Positions 35,477 to 43,386 of a stretch of DNA of 64,000 bases are shown piece by piece; positions within the stretch are counted from its first letter, which is position 1, and the number at the start of each line of letters is the position of its first letter. The DNA comes from a virus. Made by a program: the position numbers and the translations under genes. Below the pieces are notes generated by a model. The model saw only the letters and a program-made list of their open reading frames with translations. It had not been told where the DNA came from and did no database searches. The DNA lies in the IMG/VR virus record IMGVR_UViG_3300050821_001858, positions 49,067-113,066 of that record; one strand, given 5' to 3'.

Positions 35477-36057
35477 AAACATTTAAGCAACATTCGAACG
35501 TACTTTTAGAAATGGGTCTTAGTCGAATGCGAACGCATTTCCAGAACGGTCCTGTTGGGATTGTATCTGCTTTTCAGGGCAAAGATCGAAACGAAGATGA
35601 AGATAACCATAAGAAGCTTATTGGTATGGCTCGGGAACATGGTTATGGTCCTATTCAAACTACTGGTCGTTCCCAATGGGGACCTGAAAAGTCTGTAGTT
35701 ATTCCGGGTGTTTCTAAAGAACATCTAGAAAAGTTTGGAAACCATTTCAACCAACAGGCAGCTATTCATGTTACTGATGGGGGAACTAAAGCGAACCTTC
35801 ATTGGTTAAAGTCATCGGATAAGCCGGGTGTTACTGAGCATCTTGGGGGTGTCCATTATAATAAGCCCAATGACCTGGGGGTTACTATTCTAAAAGGTCA
35901 CGGTTTTAATACAAAGGATAAAACTTCTATTGGTGCTGAAAAGACTGATGGGGAACGTCCCACAAGATCATTTACCTTTGGGGAAGGGTATATTTTGGAA
36001 AAGATTGAAATTCCACCTTCGGGAATGCTTAGACAGGAAGCAATCCCTCTAGTATAA
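35473..36057 (+). CDS. 194-residue phage protein, unknown function
   Basis: ATGA-coupled to the nuclease. N-terminus GLSRMRTHFQNGPVGIVSAFQG, then GYGPIQTTGRSQWGPEKSVVIPG, a pattern I associate with conserved phage hypotheticals (DUF3293-like) but cannot name securely. Confidence 0.55.
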   Translation: MKTFKQHSNVLLEMGLSRMRTHFQNGPVGIVSAFQGKDRNEDEDNHKKLIGMAREHGYGPIQTTGRSQWGPEKSVVIPGVSKEHLEKFGNHFNQQAAIHVTDGGTKANLHWLKSSDKPGVTEHLGGVHYNKPNDLGVTILKGHGFNTKDKTSIGAEKTDGERPTRSFTFGEGYILEKIEIPPSGMLRQEAIPLV

Positions 36058-36068
36058 GGATTGTTTTT

Positions 36069-36353
36069 ATGAATAATACCACTCCAAATACAGTACACGC
36101 TAATACCACCTCGGTATCAACTCGACATTATTCGTTTGCTCTCCCGGTAACTCTATCGGCATTTTATACGTCGATGGCTCCCGGTTATCTTCAGCAAAAG
36201 GGTATTTGGGCTGATCTACCGGTTTCGTTTCAGTGGTTGATTTATAATGCTTCTCAAAAGGGAGAGAGTGTTACAATCACTAAGGCAGAATTAGATCAAA
36301 TTTCGGATGCTCATTGGCAGCATATTCAGCCATTGCTTTCGGGTATGGTGTGA
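36069..36353 (+). CDS. 94-residue protein with NT/VxN N-terminus
   Basis: Begins with NNTTPNTVHANTTSVST, the same low-complexity style as the lysis enzyme tails; the rest is globular (VSFQWLIYNASQKGESVTI). TGATG to the next gene. Confidence 0.5.
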   Translation: MNNTTPNTVHANTTSVSTRHYSFALPVTLSAFYTSMAPGYLQQKGIWADLPVSFQWLIYNASQKGESVTITKAELDQISDAHWQHIQPLLSGMV

Positions 36354-36514
36354 TGCACGATAGTAGAATTTTTAATGATTATGATCATCGAACATTTAAG
36401 ATGATTGATAAAGATGTTGATCTTGCTCCATTTTCTACAGAACTATCATTAGCAGGATCGCGTCTTCGTTGGATACTTTTAGAAGTTATTGAAAAAACAT
36501 CATGGTTTAGATAA
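36353..36514 (+). CDS. 53-residue small protein (mini-protein set)
   Basis: Starts on the previous stop. Ends WILLEVIEKTSWFR. Function unknown. Confidence 0.5.
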   Translation: MHDSRIFNDYDHRTFKMIDKDVDLAPFSTELSLAGSRLRWILLEVIEKTSWFR

Positions 36515-37066
36515 ATGATTATACGAGTGATATTCTTTGGGGGCTATCTAGCTTCCATCAATGATATGGCAGCATGGCAGAATTCAGCTAAACTTCAAAA
36601 GCCAGATGTTGAATTTGAAACCCACCATTGGGTATCAGGTGCATCCGCTGGTGATCCGGTCCCCCATTATCAACAGACACTTGCTGCCGCTGAATTACAA
36701 ATCAAGAATACGCCTGAGAAGACATTCTATATTGTTGGTCATTCATCAGGATGCGCAGTTGCCAATGAATTGGCAAAGCGTGTTATAAAGTTGAAACATT
36801 GGTGTGTCGTTGCTTTGGATGGTTTTCGTCCGACGAATGATCTAAATCCCGATTGTTGGTCGGCGATGTGTGAAGGACACAAATCACTCAATTATGATGC
36901 TTTGAAGAGTGCTGTTCATTTCTCGGTTTATCAGGCGAAAGATGCTACCACTAAGTGGGCACTTCATTTCTCGCTTGTTAATACGAATTCAACTGATAAA
37001 CTTGTCCATGATATTGTTCATGGTTATGCTAATTGTGAGGCAAATCTATGTTGGCTTCGGGAATGA
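36515..37066 (+). CDS. Alpha/beta hydrolase-fold protein
   Basis: 183 residues. TFYIVGHSSGCAVANELAKR contains the nucleophile elbow G-H-S-S-G, FFGGYLAS resembles the oxyanion loop, and WALHFSLV a candidate His region. Esterase, lipase or peptidase activity possible; substrate unknown. A similar GFSQGAS elbow occurs in the large tail protein at 57938. Confidence 0.7.
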   Translation: MIIRVIFFGGYLASINDMAAWQNSAKLQKPDVEFETHHWVSGASAGDPVPHYQQTLAAAELQIKNTPEKTFYIVGHSSGCAVANELAKRVIKLKHWCVVALDGFRPTNDLNPDCWSAMCEGHKSLNYDALKSAVHFSVYQAKDATTKWALHFSLVNTNSTDKLVHDIVHGYANCEANLCWLRE

Positions 37067-37236
37067 GTGCTTTTGATTATGGGTTTATTGCTGATAGAAT
37101 ATTCAATATGGTTATGTCCCCTATTTTTACCGAATGTCTTAAACACGCACCAATGACTAATCATCGATTGTTTACTGAACAACTTGCTATGTTTACTCGA
37201 ATGGAACGAACGATACAAAATGGATTTGCCAAATAA
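37048..37236 (+). CDS. 62-residue small protein (mini-protein set)
   Basis: Met/Phe-rich helices (FDYGFIADRIFNMVMSPIF), end RTIQNGFAK. Overlaps both neighbours. Confidence 0.5.
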   Translation: MLASGMSAFDYGFIADRIFNMVMSPIFTECLKHAPMTNHRLFTEQLAMFTRMERTIQNGFAK

Positions 37237-37804
37237 AAAGTTTCCTGTGATTTACTCAGACCCGGCGTGGTCTTTTATGACCTTTTCTAACAAAGGAAAG
37301 GGTCGATCCCCGGAGCAGCATTATCCTTGTTTGAATTTACCAGATTTGAAAGCAATTCCAGTAGGGGATATTGCTGAGAAGAATAGCGTTCTTTTGATGT
37401 GGACAATCGATACTCATATTCCTCAGGCTCTTGATTTAATGAAATGTTGGGGATTTGAATATAAGACGGTTTGTTTTTATTGGGCTAAGTTGAATAAGTC
37501 CGCCCCGGAACATGAATGGAAAGAAAAGGATTTCTTTAAAGGACTTGGTTATTATACGCGAGCTAATCCCGAGCAATGTCTTATTGGAACGCGAGGAAAA
37601 GGATTGACACGTAAAGGTAAAGATGTCCCCCGCCTGATTATATCAAAGCGTCGAGAACATTCCCGTAAACCAGATGAAGCTTATAAGCGTATCATGCGTT
37701 TGTATGATGGTCCTTATATTGAACTATTCGCTCGCCAATCTTGGCCAGAATGGGAAGTTTGGGGAAACGAAATTAATAAGTTTGAGGTAGCTGATGGCAA
37801 ATGA
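37220..37804 (+). CDS. MT-A70-like N6-adenine methyltransferase
   Basis: 194 residues from ATG 37220. Catalytic DPAW (14-17) in VIYSDPAWSF is the DPPW variant; SVLLMWTIDTHIPQALDLM, GFEYKTVCFYW and RREHSRKPDEAYKRIMRLYDGPYIELFARQ (in parts) follow the MT-A70 order. Phage members methylate adenine in DNA, often against restriction. Adjacent coiled-coil gene overlaps by 11 nt. Confidence 0.85.
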   Translation: MDLPNKKFPVIYSDPAWSFMTFSNKGKGRSPEQHYPCLNLPDLKAIPVGDIAEKNSVLLMWTIDTHIPQALDLMKCWGFEYKTVCFYWAKLNKSAPEHEWKEKDFFKGLGYYTRANPEQCLIGTRGKGLTRKGKDVPRLIISKRREHSRKPDEAYKRIMRLYDGPYIELFARQSWPEWEVWGNEINKFEVADGK

Positions 37805-37994
37805 TCTTGATGGAGTTAAGATGCATTTTGATGCTAGGACTAGAAACCTAGAAAATCGATGCAAGGAACTTGAACGTCGGGTTGCTCTTCTGGAAAGAGA
37901 CAACAAGACGTTGAAAGCAGAGAACAAAAAGCTAGCAAGGAAAGGACTTAAGTCCTATGTTGATGCGGTGACAAAAACCTCAATGAAGGGTTGA
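37794..37994 (+). CDS. 66-residue coiled-coil protein
   Basis: Heptad-rich over residues 15-48 (RNLENRCKELERRVALLERD). Could be a partner of the methylase upstream; unproven. Confidence 0.55.
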   Translation: MANDLDGVKMHFDARTRNLENRCKELERRVALLERDNKTLKAENKKLARKGLKSYVDAVTKTSMKG

Positions 37995-38019
37995 CAGTGT
38001 TATTTTCTTCTGCTAGAGT
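37991..38019 (+). promoter_or_regulatory. Sigma70-type promoter
   Basis: TTGACA (37991-37996), 17 nt, TAGAGT (38014-38019), followed by AGGGGAATGTAA before the ATG at 38052. Confidence 0.6.
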
Positions 38020-38051
38020 GTCCAAAGTGAGAAAATATCAGGGGAATGTAA

Positions 38052-38321
38052 ATGTTGAATTTAGGCAGTCCACCAAACAAGGGTTTTAATCCAAATAGTC
38101 AATGCAAGGGTTTGTTTGCGAGCGTTGTAGTCATGGAAGAACGTATCACGGCGCTTATGCGAAATGCCCTGAAGGGGGTAAAAGTTAATCCGGTATTTGA
38201 ACCTCGACTGATAGCTGTTGCACGCAGAGCAATTAAGATATATGGTGCTGATGATAATGCTGTCATCAACGCTATCATCATGGCAAGGGAAGCACTTATC
38301 TCAACCGAATGTAAGGAGTGA
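38052..38321 (+). CDS. 89-residue helical protein, unknown function
   Basis: VVVMEERITALMRNALKG and RLIAVARRAIKIYGADDNAVI look like a small helical bundle. Own promoter. Confidence 0.55.
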   Translation: MLNLGSPPNKGFNPNSQCKGLFASVVVMEERITALMRNALKGVKVNPVFEPRLIAVARRAIKIYGADDNAVINAIIMAREALISTECKE

Positions 38322-38324
38322 GCT

Positions 38325-38531
38325 ATGTCTGTGAATTACAATCCTAATTGGAAAAATGGTCTGCCCCCGGCGCCGAGTAATAAGACGCTTGTGTATCGTG
38401 ATCTTTATCCTACGTCTGTGTCCCTTCCTGTAACATCCAACGATCCGCTTACGTGGTGGCTTTGTGGTGTTGGTGTCGCTTTGGCTGTGTTGGCTTTTGT
38501 TATGTGGGGCGCTCATGTGGTTGTTGGATAA
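38325..38531 (+). CDS. 68-residue membrane protein
   Basis: Polar first half, one TM segment at about 45-66. AAGGAGTGAGCT precedes the ATG. Overlaps the next membrane gene. Confidence 0.55.
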   Translation: MSVNYNPNWKNGLPPAPSNKTLVYRDLYPTSVSLPVTSNDPLTWWLCGVGVALAVLAFVMWGAHVVVG

Positions 38532-38745
38532 GAGACTGTTTCAGTTGATTGGAATTAGACTATACAAAGGCATCAAATGGATTTTGATAGCTTTTGTTAT
38601 TGCCTTTGCCGTAGTTTTCTTTTCTTCTGTATTTTATGGTTTACTATCATTGATTTTACCTGTACCAATTGCTATGATCGGTACGTGTTTTATTCTTGGT
38701 TGTATATTATTGGGATTTGCTGATAGAAGTGATGAAAGGGAGTAA
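38515..38745 (+). CDS. 76-residue two-TM membrane protein
   Basis: ATG 38515 within the end of the previous gene. TM segments about 20-42 and 47-66, charged end RSDERE. Possibly a pair with the preceding protein. Confidence 0.55.
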   Translation: MWLLDKRLFQLIGIRLYKGIKWILIAFVIAFAVVFFSSVFYGLLSLILPVPIAMIGTCFILGCILLGFADRSDERE

Positions 38746-38748
38746 ATT

Positions 38749-39228
38749 ATGCCGTATATTGAGAACAAAGATAATATTCGGGAACGTATTATGATTGGTA
38801 AACAAAAGCCTACTAATCCAGGGGAGTTGAATTATTATATGACGACCCAGATACTTAGATATCTGGCTGATCAACGAGCAATGTTCGGAAGACTTTCCTA
38901 TCAGACATTGAATTATGTCTATGGAAAGCTTGATGAAATCTACGATAATGCCGACAAGATAAGTTTAGCTCTTGACAAAGAACGTTTTGTTCAAAACGTT
39001 CAATTGGTTATTCGTCGGTATATTTTAGATACTGATAATGTTTTCTCTGAAAATGGAGAACATATCATGACTGATGTACGGGGGGCAATCCGTGCTTGTC
39101 AAGCTGAATTCTATCGTCGCTTGATTGCCCCTTATGAGGATCAAAAAATAAAAGAGAACGGGGACGTTTATCCTGTTGACAACGGGGCTGTGTTGTGGTC
39201 TTCTTATGAGACAAAGACCGGGAGATAA
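38749..39228 (+). CDS. Phage protein, DUF6899-like
   Basis: 159 residues. MPYI...R, GELNYYMTTQILRYL, AEFYRRLIAPYEDQKIKENGDVY and related spacing match a small family frequent in large phages. Function unknown. AAAGGGAGTAAATT precedes the ATG. Confidence 0.6.
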   Translation: MPYIENKDNIRERIMIGKQKPTNPGELNYYMTTQILRYLADQRAMFGRLSYQTLNYVYGKLDEIYDNADKISLALDKERFVQNVQLVIRRYILDTDNVFSENGEHIMTDVRGAIRACQAEFYRRLIAPYEDQKIKENGDVYPVDNGAVLWSSYETKTGR

Positions 39229-39231
39229 ATT

Positions 39232-39636
39232 ATGACTGTTGGTGATATTCTACATCGTGACCAAGCATTGAAAGGCTATTCGCTTGCAGCCGTTGAGCAA
39301 ATGGCAATTCATTGGTTGATGATGTCGCAGATTTTTGCGGGACGTAAGATCGATGCTATCAAGCTTCGTCGCGCTGCAACTGGTGATGGGCTGAAGGAAG
39401 CCAAGGATTACGTTGAAGAGATTGAGGCTAAACTTAAGCCTTCCACTTACGCACCGGTTAATCCTCCGTTTGCTCTTACGGAGGTTCAATATAAGGAAGT
39501 GTTGCGTCGGCTTGATAAGCTTGAGCAAGATGCTTATGATCTTTTCCAGATTGTCGGTGATCATGATAAGAAAATCCGACGTGTTAATAAGAGAGCGTTT
39601 AGAGAGTTACCGGAGCATGCACGCAATGGGGATTAA
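39232..39636 (+). CDS. Protein with ribosomal L7/L12 C-terminal-like domain
   Basis: 134 residues. IFAGRKIDAIKLRRAATGDGLKEAKDYVEEIE reproduces the K-I-x-x-I-K-x-x-R-x-x-T-G-x-x-L-K-E-A-K-x-x-V-E signature of the L7/L12 C-terminal domain that contacts elongation factors; a charged coiled-coil-like part follows. It could bind a translation factor or host protein. Resemblance by motif only. Confidence 0.6.
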   Translation: MTVGDILHRDQALKGYSLAAVEQMAIHWLMMSQIFAGRKIDAIKLRRAATGDGLKEAKDYVEEIEAKLKPSTYAPVNPPFALTEVQYKEVLRRLDKLEQDAYDLFQIVGDHDKKIRRVNKRAFRELPEHARNGD

Positions 39637-39934
39637 TACCGTAGCTGTTCTTTTTAATGATGTGGCACATCAGATGCCTGATCGTATGTATCGGGCAGTT
39701 GTGGATTATCGTTATGAAAAGAATGAGCATTTTGGTTTGGGGACGGTGATTTCTGCTGCCCATGCCGATCACTATCAGGTTGTAGTTGTGCAAGGTAACA
39801 CGGGATGGACGCTTGACAAAGCCCCTGATCTTCCGTTATACTGCCAGGATCAATTGGCGGAATGCCTTCGTCGGCACGGTTGGAGGGTTACGAAAAATGT
39901 TCGCTCGGCATCCAAAAGAATTTCTGGTCTATAA
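39626..39934 (+). CDS. 102-residue protein, unknown function
   Basis: ATG 39626 (39617 possible). NEHFGLGTVISAAHADHYQVVVVQ and a basic end. No family recognised. Overlaps neighbours. Confidence 0.5.
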   Translation: MGINTVAVLFNDVAHQMPDRMYRAVVDYRYEKNEHFGLGTVISAAHADHYQVVVVQGNTGWTLDKAPDLPLYCQDQLAECLRRHGWRVTKNVRSASKRISGL

Positions 39935-40181
39935 TAATAAGCCCGCTTGGGGCGTCATTATAGATAATACCGATCAAGCTGTGCTCCATCTTGTGCGCTA
40001 TGAAAAGGCACGCAAGGCGGATTTTCATCATGTGTATTACATCGCTCCGCAGTACCTCGAAAAAATGAGTGTTGGCGAGGCGACTTTTCTTTGGGGTGAT
40101 GAACGCGGCATTTCTTCGTTTGATGTTGTTCCCCTTGCCGTGGTAAATAAGGTAAAGGAACTGTATAATAAGGAAAACTAA
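39897..40181 (+). CDS. 94-residue protein, unknown function
   Basis: GGAGGGTTACGAAAA precedes the ATG. VIIDNTDQAVLHLVRYEKARK and GEATFLWGDERG; no family recognised. Overlaps the preceding gene by 38 nt. Confidence 0.5.
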   Translation: MFARHPKEFLVYNNKPAWGVIIDNTDQAVLHLVRYEKARKADFHHVYYIAPQYLEKMSVGEATFLWGDERGISSFDVVPLAVVNKVKELYNKEN

Positions 40182-40182
40182 A

Positions 40183-41040
40183 ATGGCTAAAAAAAAGAAT
40201 AAGGGAACAGAATATGAAATCAATTTTGTTGAAATTTTAACGAAAGCAGGTTTAGCCTCGCCGGGGCATACTACGGGAGGAAATGGTACCGACGCTTATA
40301 TTTGTGATTTCTTGGTTGAACTTAAGAAGAGTAAGAAAGCTCATTATCTTCAAAAGACTTTACATTGGATTAATGGTAAAGGTTGGCAATTTGCTGAACC
40401 TGAAGAGAAAACCTCTCAAGTAGAGTTTATGAAATGCTTAGAAACGTTGCCGAGTATTCTTGAATATATCAATGAAAATTGGCCAAAGCCAACAGGGAAT
40501 TATGAAATTGATGTTGAACGTATTGTGAATTTAGAGGATATTCAAAAGCACGCAAAGATTACTAATGATCAAATGATGGATATGATTAGGACATTCTATT
40601 ATGATAAGAGAAATACTTATCTTCATGTGGGGAGCGGTTTTGGTCTGTACCATTTTAACGATGATCATGGACATTTTCTTACACCTAGATTTGGTGGTGG
40701 CGCTGCTAAAATGAGAGCGCGTCTTAAGAAAACAAAGACACCGAAAGAGGAAGGAAAAAAAATACAGTACCACTTTCAGTTGCAGTTGGAGTTAACTTCG
40801 CTTCCAAAATCACCTATTGACTTGAACGATCCGGTTATGCTACAATCCTTCATCGATAGACACCGGGACGGCTTTATCTCGGGAAAATGGAAGATAGAAC
40901 ATTGGGATCGTCTTAAGCCTCTTCTTAGACTTGGCTTTATTACATCGTTACCTCCTAAACCGATAAGGAAAGACAATGAACAAGTTTCAGGCGGCTTTCG
41001 AAGCGAAGCGGGCTCGTTTAGTCACAGCCTTGCGCTCTAA
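40183..41040 (+). CDS. Putative PD-(D/E)XK nuclease-like protein
   Basis: 285 residues. The N-terminal GTEYEINFVEIL helix, then TDAYICDFLVELKKSKK, gives an E...D...E-L-K arrangement like restriction-type nucleases. The C-terminal ~180 residues have no recognised motif. Activity uncertain. The next gene starts 65 nt before its stop. Confidence 0.5.
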   Translation: MAKKKNKGTEYEINFVEILTKAGLASPGHTTGGNGTDAYICDFLVELKKSKKAHYLQKTLHWINGKGWQFAEPEEKTSQVEFMKCLETLPSILEYINENWPKPTGNYEIDVERIVNLEDIQKHAKITNDQMMDMIRTFYYDKRNTYLHVGSGFGLYHFNDDHGHFLTPRFGGGAAKMRARLKKTKTPKEEGKKIQYHFQLQLELTSLPKSPIDLNDPVMLQSFIDRHRDGFISGKWKIEHWDRLKPLLRLGFITSLPPKPIRKDNEQVSGGFRSEAGSFSHSLAL

Positions 41041-41233
41041 GGAAACTGGCGTCATTTTGACGCTGCCGCGCCCAAAGCGTCATTATGATGTGTTTGTGTC
41101 AAACAACATCCCCCTTGAGGAAAGAACCAAGTATGATTGTGGGTTTTTCGATCCGCAGGAAAATGATTTCCTCAAGCAGGGTCGGGGTGATGGGGAGTAT
41201 CCTCTTGATTCCGTTAGGGTGTTTGTGGTATGA
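40976..41233 (+). CDS. 85-residue protein, unknown function
   Basis: AAGGAAAGACA precedes the ATG, inside the end of the previous gene. Somewhat higher GC than its neighbours. No family recognised. Confidence 0.5.
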   Translation: MNKFQAAFEAKRARLVTALRSKETGVILTLPRPKRHYDVFVSNNIPLEERTKYDCGFFDPQENDFLKQGRGDGEYPLDSVRVFVV

Positions 41234-41436
41234 TTGAACAAAATTTTTTCGTCAAAAGACTTGGACGTATTCATGAGAAAACGACTAAAAAGCTTAAAAT
41301 TTTTGTAGATTTTAAGCTTTATCCTTTTCATCCTTTTGATATGGCTAGAAATATTGATAATGTTAACCTTATGTATAATATTCAACTTCACGATCATGAA
41401 TGGCAAATATTGTACGAACAGTGGTTTCAGAGGTAA
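41230..41436 (+). CDS. 68-residue small protein (mini-protein set)
   Basis: ATGA-coupled. Ends HEWQILYEQWFQR. Function unknown. Confidence 0.5.
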   Translation: MIEQNFFVKRLGRIHEKTTKKLKIFVDFKLYPFHPFDMARNIDNVNLMYNIQLHDHEWQILYEQWFQR

Positions 41437-41437
41437 A

Positions 41438-41617
41438 ATGTTTAATTATGATCGATTCGATGAAGTGAAAAGGGTGTTGTATATTGCAACAAATATGCAT
41501 TTAGGTAATCCTTATGTATATTATAAAGGTATTGATCTATCGATACCTTTATATCGAGGATGGGGAACTATCCTTAGAACAGGATTGACAAGTGTTTTGG
41601 GAGCGTTTGACGCATAA
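41438..41617 (+). CDS. 59-residue small protein (mini-protein set)
   Basis: AGAGGTAAA precedes the ATG. Segment PLYRGWGTILRTGLTSVL parallels PLRRWGIVLKQDMLLAII of the protein at 44764, direct evidence of relationship within the set. Confidence 0.55.
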   Translation: MFNYDRFDEVKRVLYIATNMHLGNPYVYYKGIDLSIPLYRGWGTILRTGLTSVLGAFDA

Positions 41618-41942
41618 CGAACAAGATCGATACTGGTCCCTCTCGCAAAGGCTTAAGAGGTATGTGACGGCTTGTCTTCAATTTCCTGGTGTTGAAAAGG
41701 CTATGATAGAGTGGTTGAAGGCTGCTCATGAAGAGCGCGAAGCAATCTGCCGACGTGAAGAGCGTAAGAGTAACCATTTTACTCATAATGTCGCCAATCA
41801 CGTTCATTATGACCAAGAAACCATCCGAATGCACTTGGAGTTGGAATTGAATTTTTGCCGAGATCATATGGTTAATTCAGTGTGTACCGATGCTGAGTTA
41901 ATTGAGATTGAATTACTGGCATGCAAGGGATGGGGAATATGA
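41592..41942 (+). CDS. 116-residue protein, unknown function
   Basis: GTG start overlapping the previous gene by 26 nt (AGG upstream). Helical, Glu/Arg-rich middle (AAHEEREAICRREERKSNHF). No family recognised. Confidence 0.5.
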   Translation: MFWERLTHNEQDRYWSLSQRLKRYVTACLQFPGVEKAMIEWLKAAHEEREAICRREERKSNHFTHNVANHVHYDQETIRMHLELELNFCRDHMVNSVCTDAELIEIELLACKGWGI

Positions 41943-42154
41943 ACCATACTGAAGTTGGGGAGATCAAAGGTAAGATCAACACTAAGGTTTTTAACCGTTA
42001 TCTTAATATAGCTAAAAATGATGTTGTTGATAATTGGTGGGTTATAGCAAACGAACTTTCAAGATTTAACGGTTGTTTTACTATTAGAAATCCTCTTCAA
42101 AGAGCTATAGCTGATATGCGATATCTAGATAAACTAAATAAACCCCAGAGGTAA
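41939..42154 (+). CDS. 71-residue small protein (mini-protein set)
   Basis: GGGGAAT precedes the ATG (ATGA overlap). WWVIANELSRFNGCFTI and a basic end. Function unknown. Confidence 0.5.
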   Translation: MNHTEVGEIKGKINTKVFNRYLNIAKNDVVDNWWVIANELSRFNGCFTIRNPLQRAIADMRYLDKLNKPQR

Positions 42155-42162
42155 AAAACAAA

Positions 42163-42450
42163 ATGATACTTCCTGAATCTTTAGTAGGTTATATTGCATC
42201 GGTCTATATTTGTCTAGCATCAGCGACCGTTTGTGATAATTCAAATGCTCTTTGGACAAATTGGGCTTATATGCGCCCTGATAATGGTATGGTCGAACTT
42301 TCGTCCCCTGAGAAATTGAAGCAGATTTGTATCGATACAATGAAAAAAAATATTCCGAAGATCAATGCTCCTTATTTTACCATGGACGGGTCGAAAGAGG
42401 GCGAGCGATTAAAAATTCGGATTGAATGCGAAAAAGGTGTTGACATCTGA
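42163..42450 (+). CDS. 95-residue exported or anchored protein
   Basis: Hydrophobic start (LVGYIASVYICLASATVC) then polar Cys-containing part, similar in layout to the exported pair at 21894/22218. CAGAGGTAAAAAACAAA precedes the ATG. Its end carries the promoter of the tmRNA. Confidence 0.55.
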   Translation: MILPESLVGYIASVYICLASATVCDNSNALWTNWAYMRPDNGMVELSSPEKLKQICIDTMKKNIPKINAPYFTMDGSKEGERLKIRIECEKGVDI

Positions 42451-42468
42451 CCCAAGATGCAGTATAAA
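42440..42468 (+). promoter_or_regulatory. Promoter of the tmRNA
   Basis: TTGACA (42440-42445), 17 nt, TATAAA (42463-42468): near consensus, predicted start about 42475. Confidence 0.8.
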
Positions 42469-42475
42469 TAAGACA

Positions 42476-42769
42476 CTGGACGATTAGTTGATGGTTCAAC
42501 TAAACACGAAACACTCGGGGGCAGTACCCGATACCTCCACCAAAAGCACATACCCTACCCAAAGGGTTGTTGACAGGGTTGGAAGGATCAACGCACAGGA
42601 TGTGCTTTTGATGGGGGTAAAATAGGTTCGACTTCGTGTGGAATGGAATCGGATAGTCGGTCGGTATATAACTGTCGCATCAAACGACAACTTTGCTCGG
42701 GAACTCGCCCTCGCGGCGTAATTCCCTACGGAGTTCGGTAGCTTCCTTGGCAACAGAAAAGCTACCATT
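42476..42769 (+). ncRNA. ssrA: Circularly permuted (two-piece) tmRNA
   Basis: The acceptor piece comes first: T arm TCGGG/CCCGA with loop GGCAGTA, acceptor TACCTCC (42532-42538), A, CCA (42540-42542). A spacer closed by AAAGCACAT/ATGTGCTTT follows. The coding piece starts with GGGGGTA (42613-42619), pairing 7/7 with TACCTCC, then AGGTTCGACTTCG. The tag frame GCA...TAA (42677-42721) encodes ASNDNFARELALAA, ending in the ALAA-type degron. A final hairpin GGTAGCTT/AAGCTACC (42737-42766) closes the gene. tmRNA frees ribosomes stalled on nonstop mRNA and tags the peptide for proteolysis; it needs SmpB, not seen here. Permuted tmRNA is characteristic of alphaproteobacteria (also some others). Confidence 0.95.
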
Positions 42770-42804
42770 TCACCATGTGTTTAACGAAAATAGGAGTGTA
42801 TACA

Positions 42805-43311
42805 ATGAGTTTGAATTCGAATGTTCGTAAGTTTGACCCTGTAAAGGGTATGGCGTTTCAGGGCGACCTCGCCATCGTTCCGGTTCCGGCTTCCGTGAAG
42901 CTTAACACCGCCAACGAAATCCAGCCCAAGAACGGCTACCTTGTTCTTCTTGAGGGTGAGTTGACTGGTCATCACCATGCAATTCCGGTCCTTGAGCGTC
43001 CGACCACTCAGGTTGAGCCGAAGACCACCCCGAAGAAGACCAGCAAGACTGTTGAAAACCTTTTCGACCTTGCTACTCAGGCTCCGTCCACCGCCAAGAT
43101 GTATCGTGATGCAAACGTCGCATCAGAGATGCAGCGCCTCGGCATCCTTACCCGTACCGACCTGATTGTCGGTGTGCTTGAGGTTTCCGAAGGTAACGGT
43201 GTTATCCTTCGCCATCACGAGCATGATGGTATCCACCTTCCGAAGGGCACTTACTACATCGGTCGTCAGGTCGAAAGTGCTTTCAATGAAGAGCGCCGGG
43301 TCGCCGACTAA
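42805..43311 (+). CDS. 168-residue protein with GHHHA motif
   Basis: TAGGAGTGTATACA precedes the ATG. ELTGHHHAIPV and a later RHHEHDGI could bind metal; a Thr/Lys-rich linker lies between (about 72-92). Codon use is visibly GC-richer than in neighbours. Forms a unit with the next gene, each with a terminator. Function unknown. Confidence 0.6.
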   Translation: MSLNSNVRKFDPVKGMAFQGDLAIVPVPASVKLNTANEIQPKNGYLVLLEGELTGHHHAIPVLERPTTQVEPKTTPKKTSKTVENLFDLATQAPSTAKMYRDANVASEMQRLGILTRTDLIVGVLEVSEGNGVILRHHEHDGIHLPKGTYYIGRQVESAFNEERRVAD

Positions 43312-43330
43312 TAATCGGTAACCAGTATCA

Positions 43331-43354
43331 GGGGGCTTGATTGCCCCCTTTTTA
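43331..43354 (+). terminator. Rho-independent terminator
   Basis: GGGGGC, TTGATT loop, GCCCCC, TTTTT. Confidence 0.9.
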
Positions 43355-43386
43355 TCTCCATGTCCTTCTAACATGAGGTTTATATT

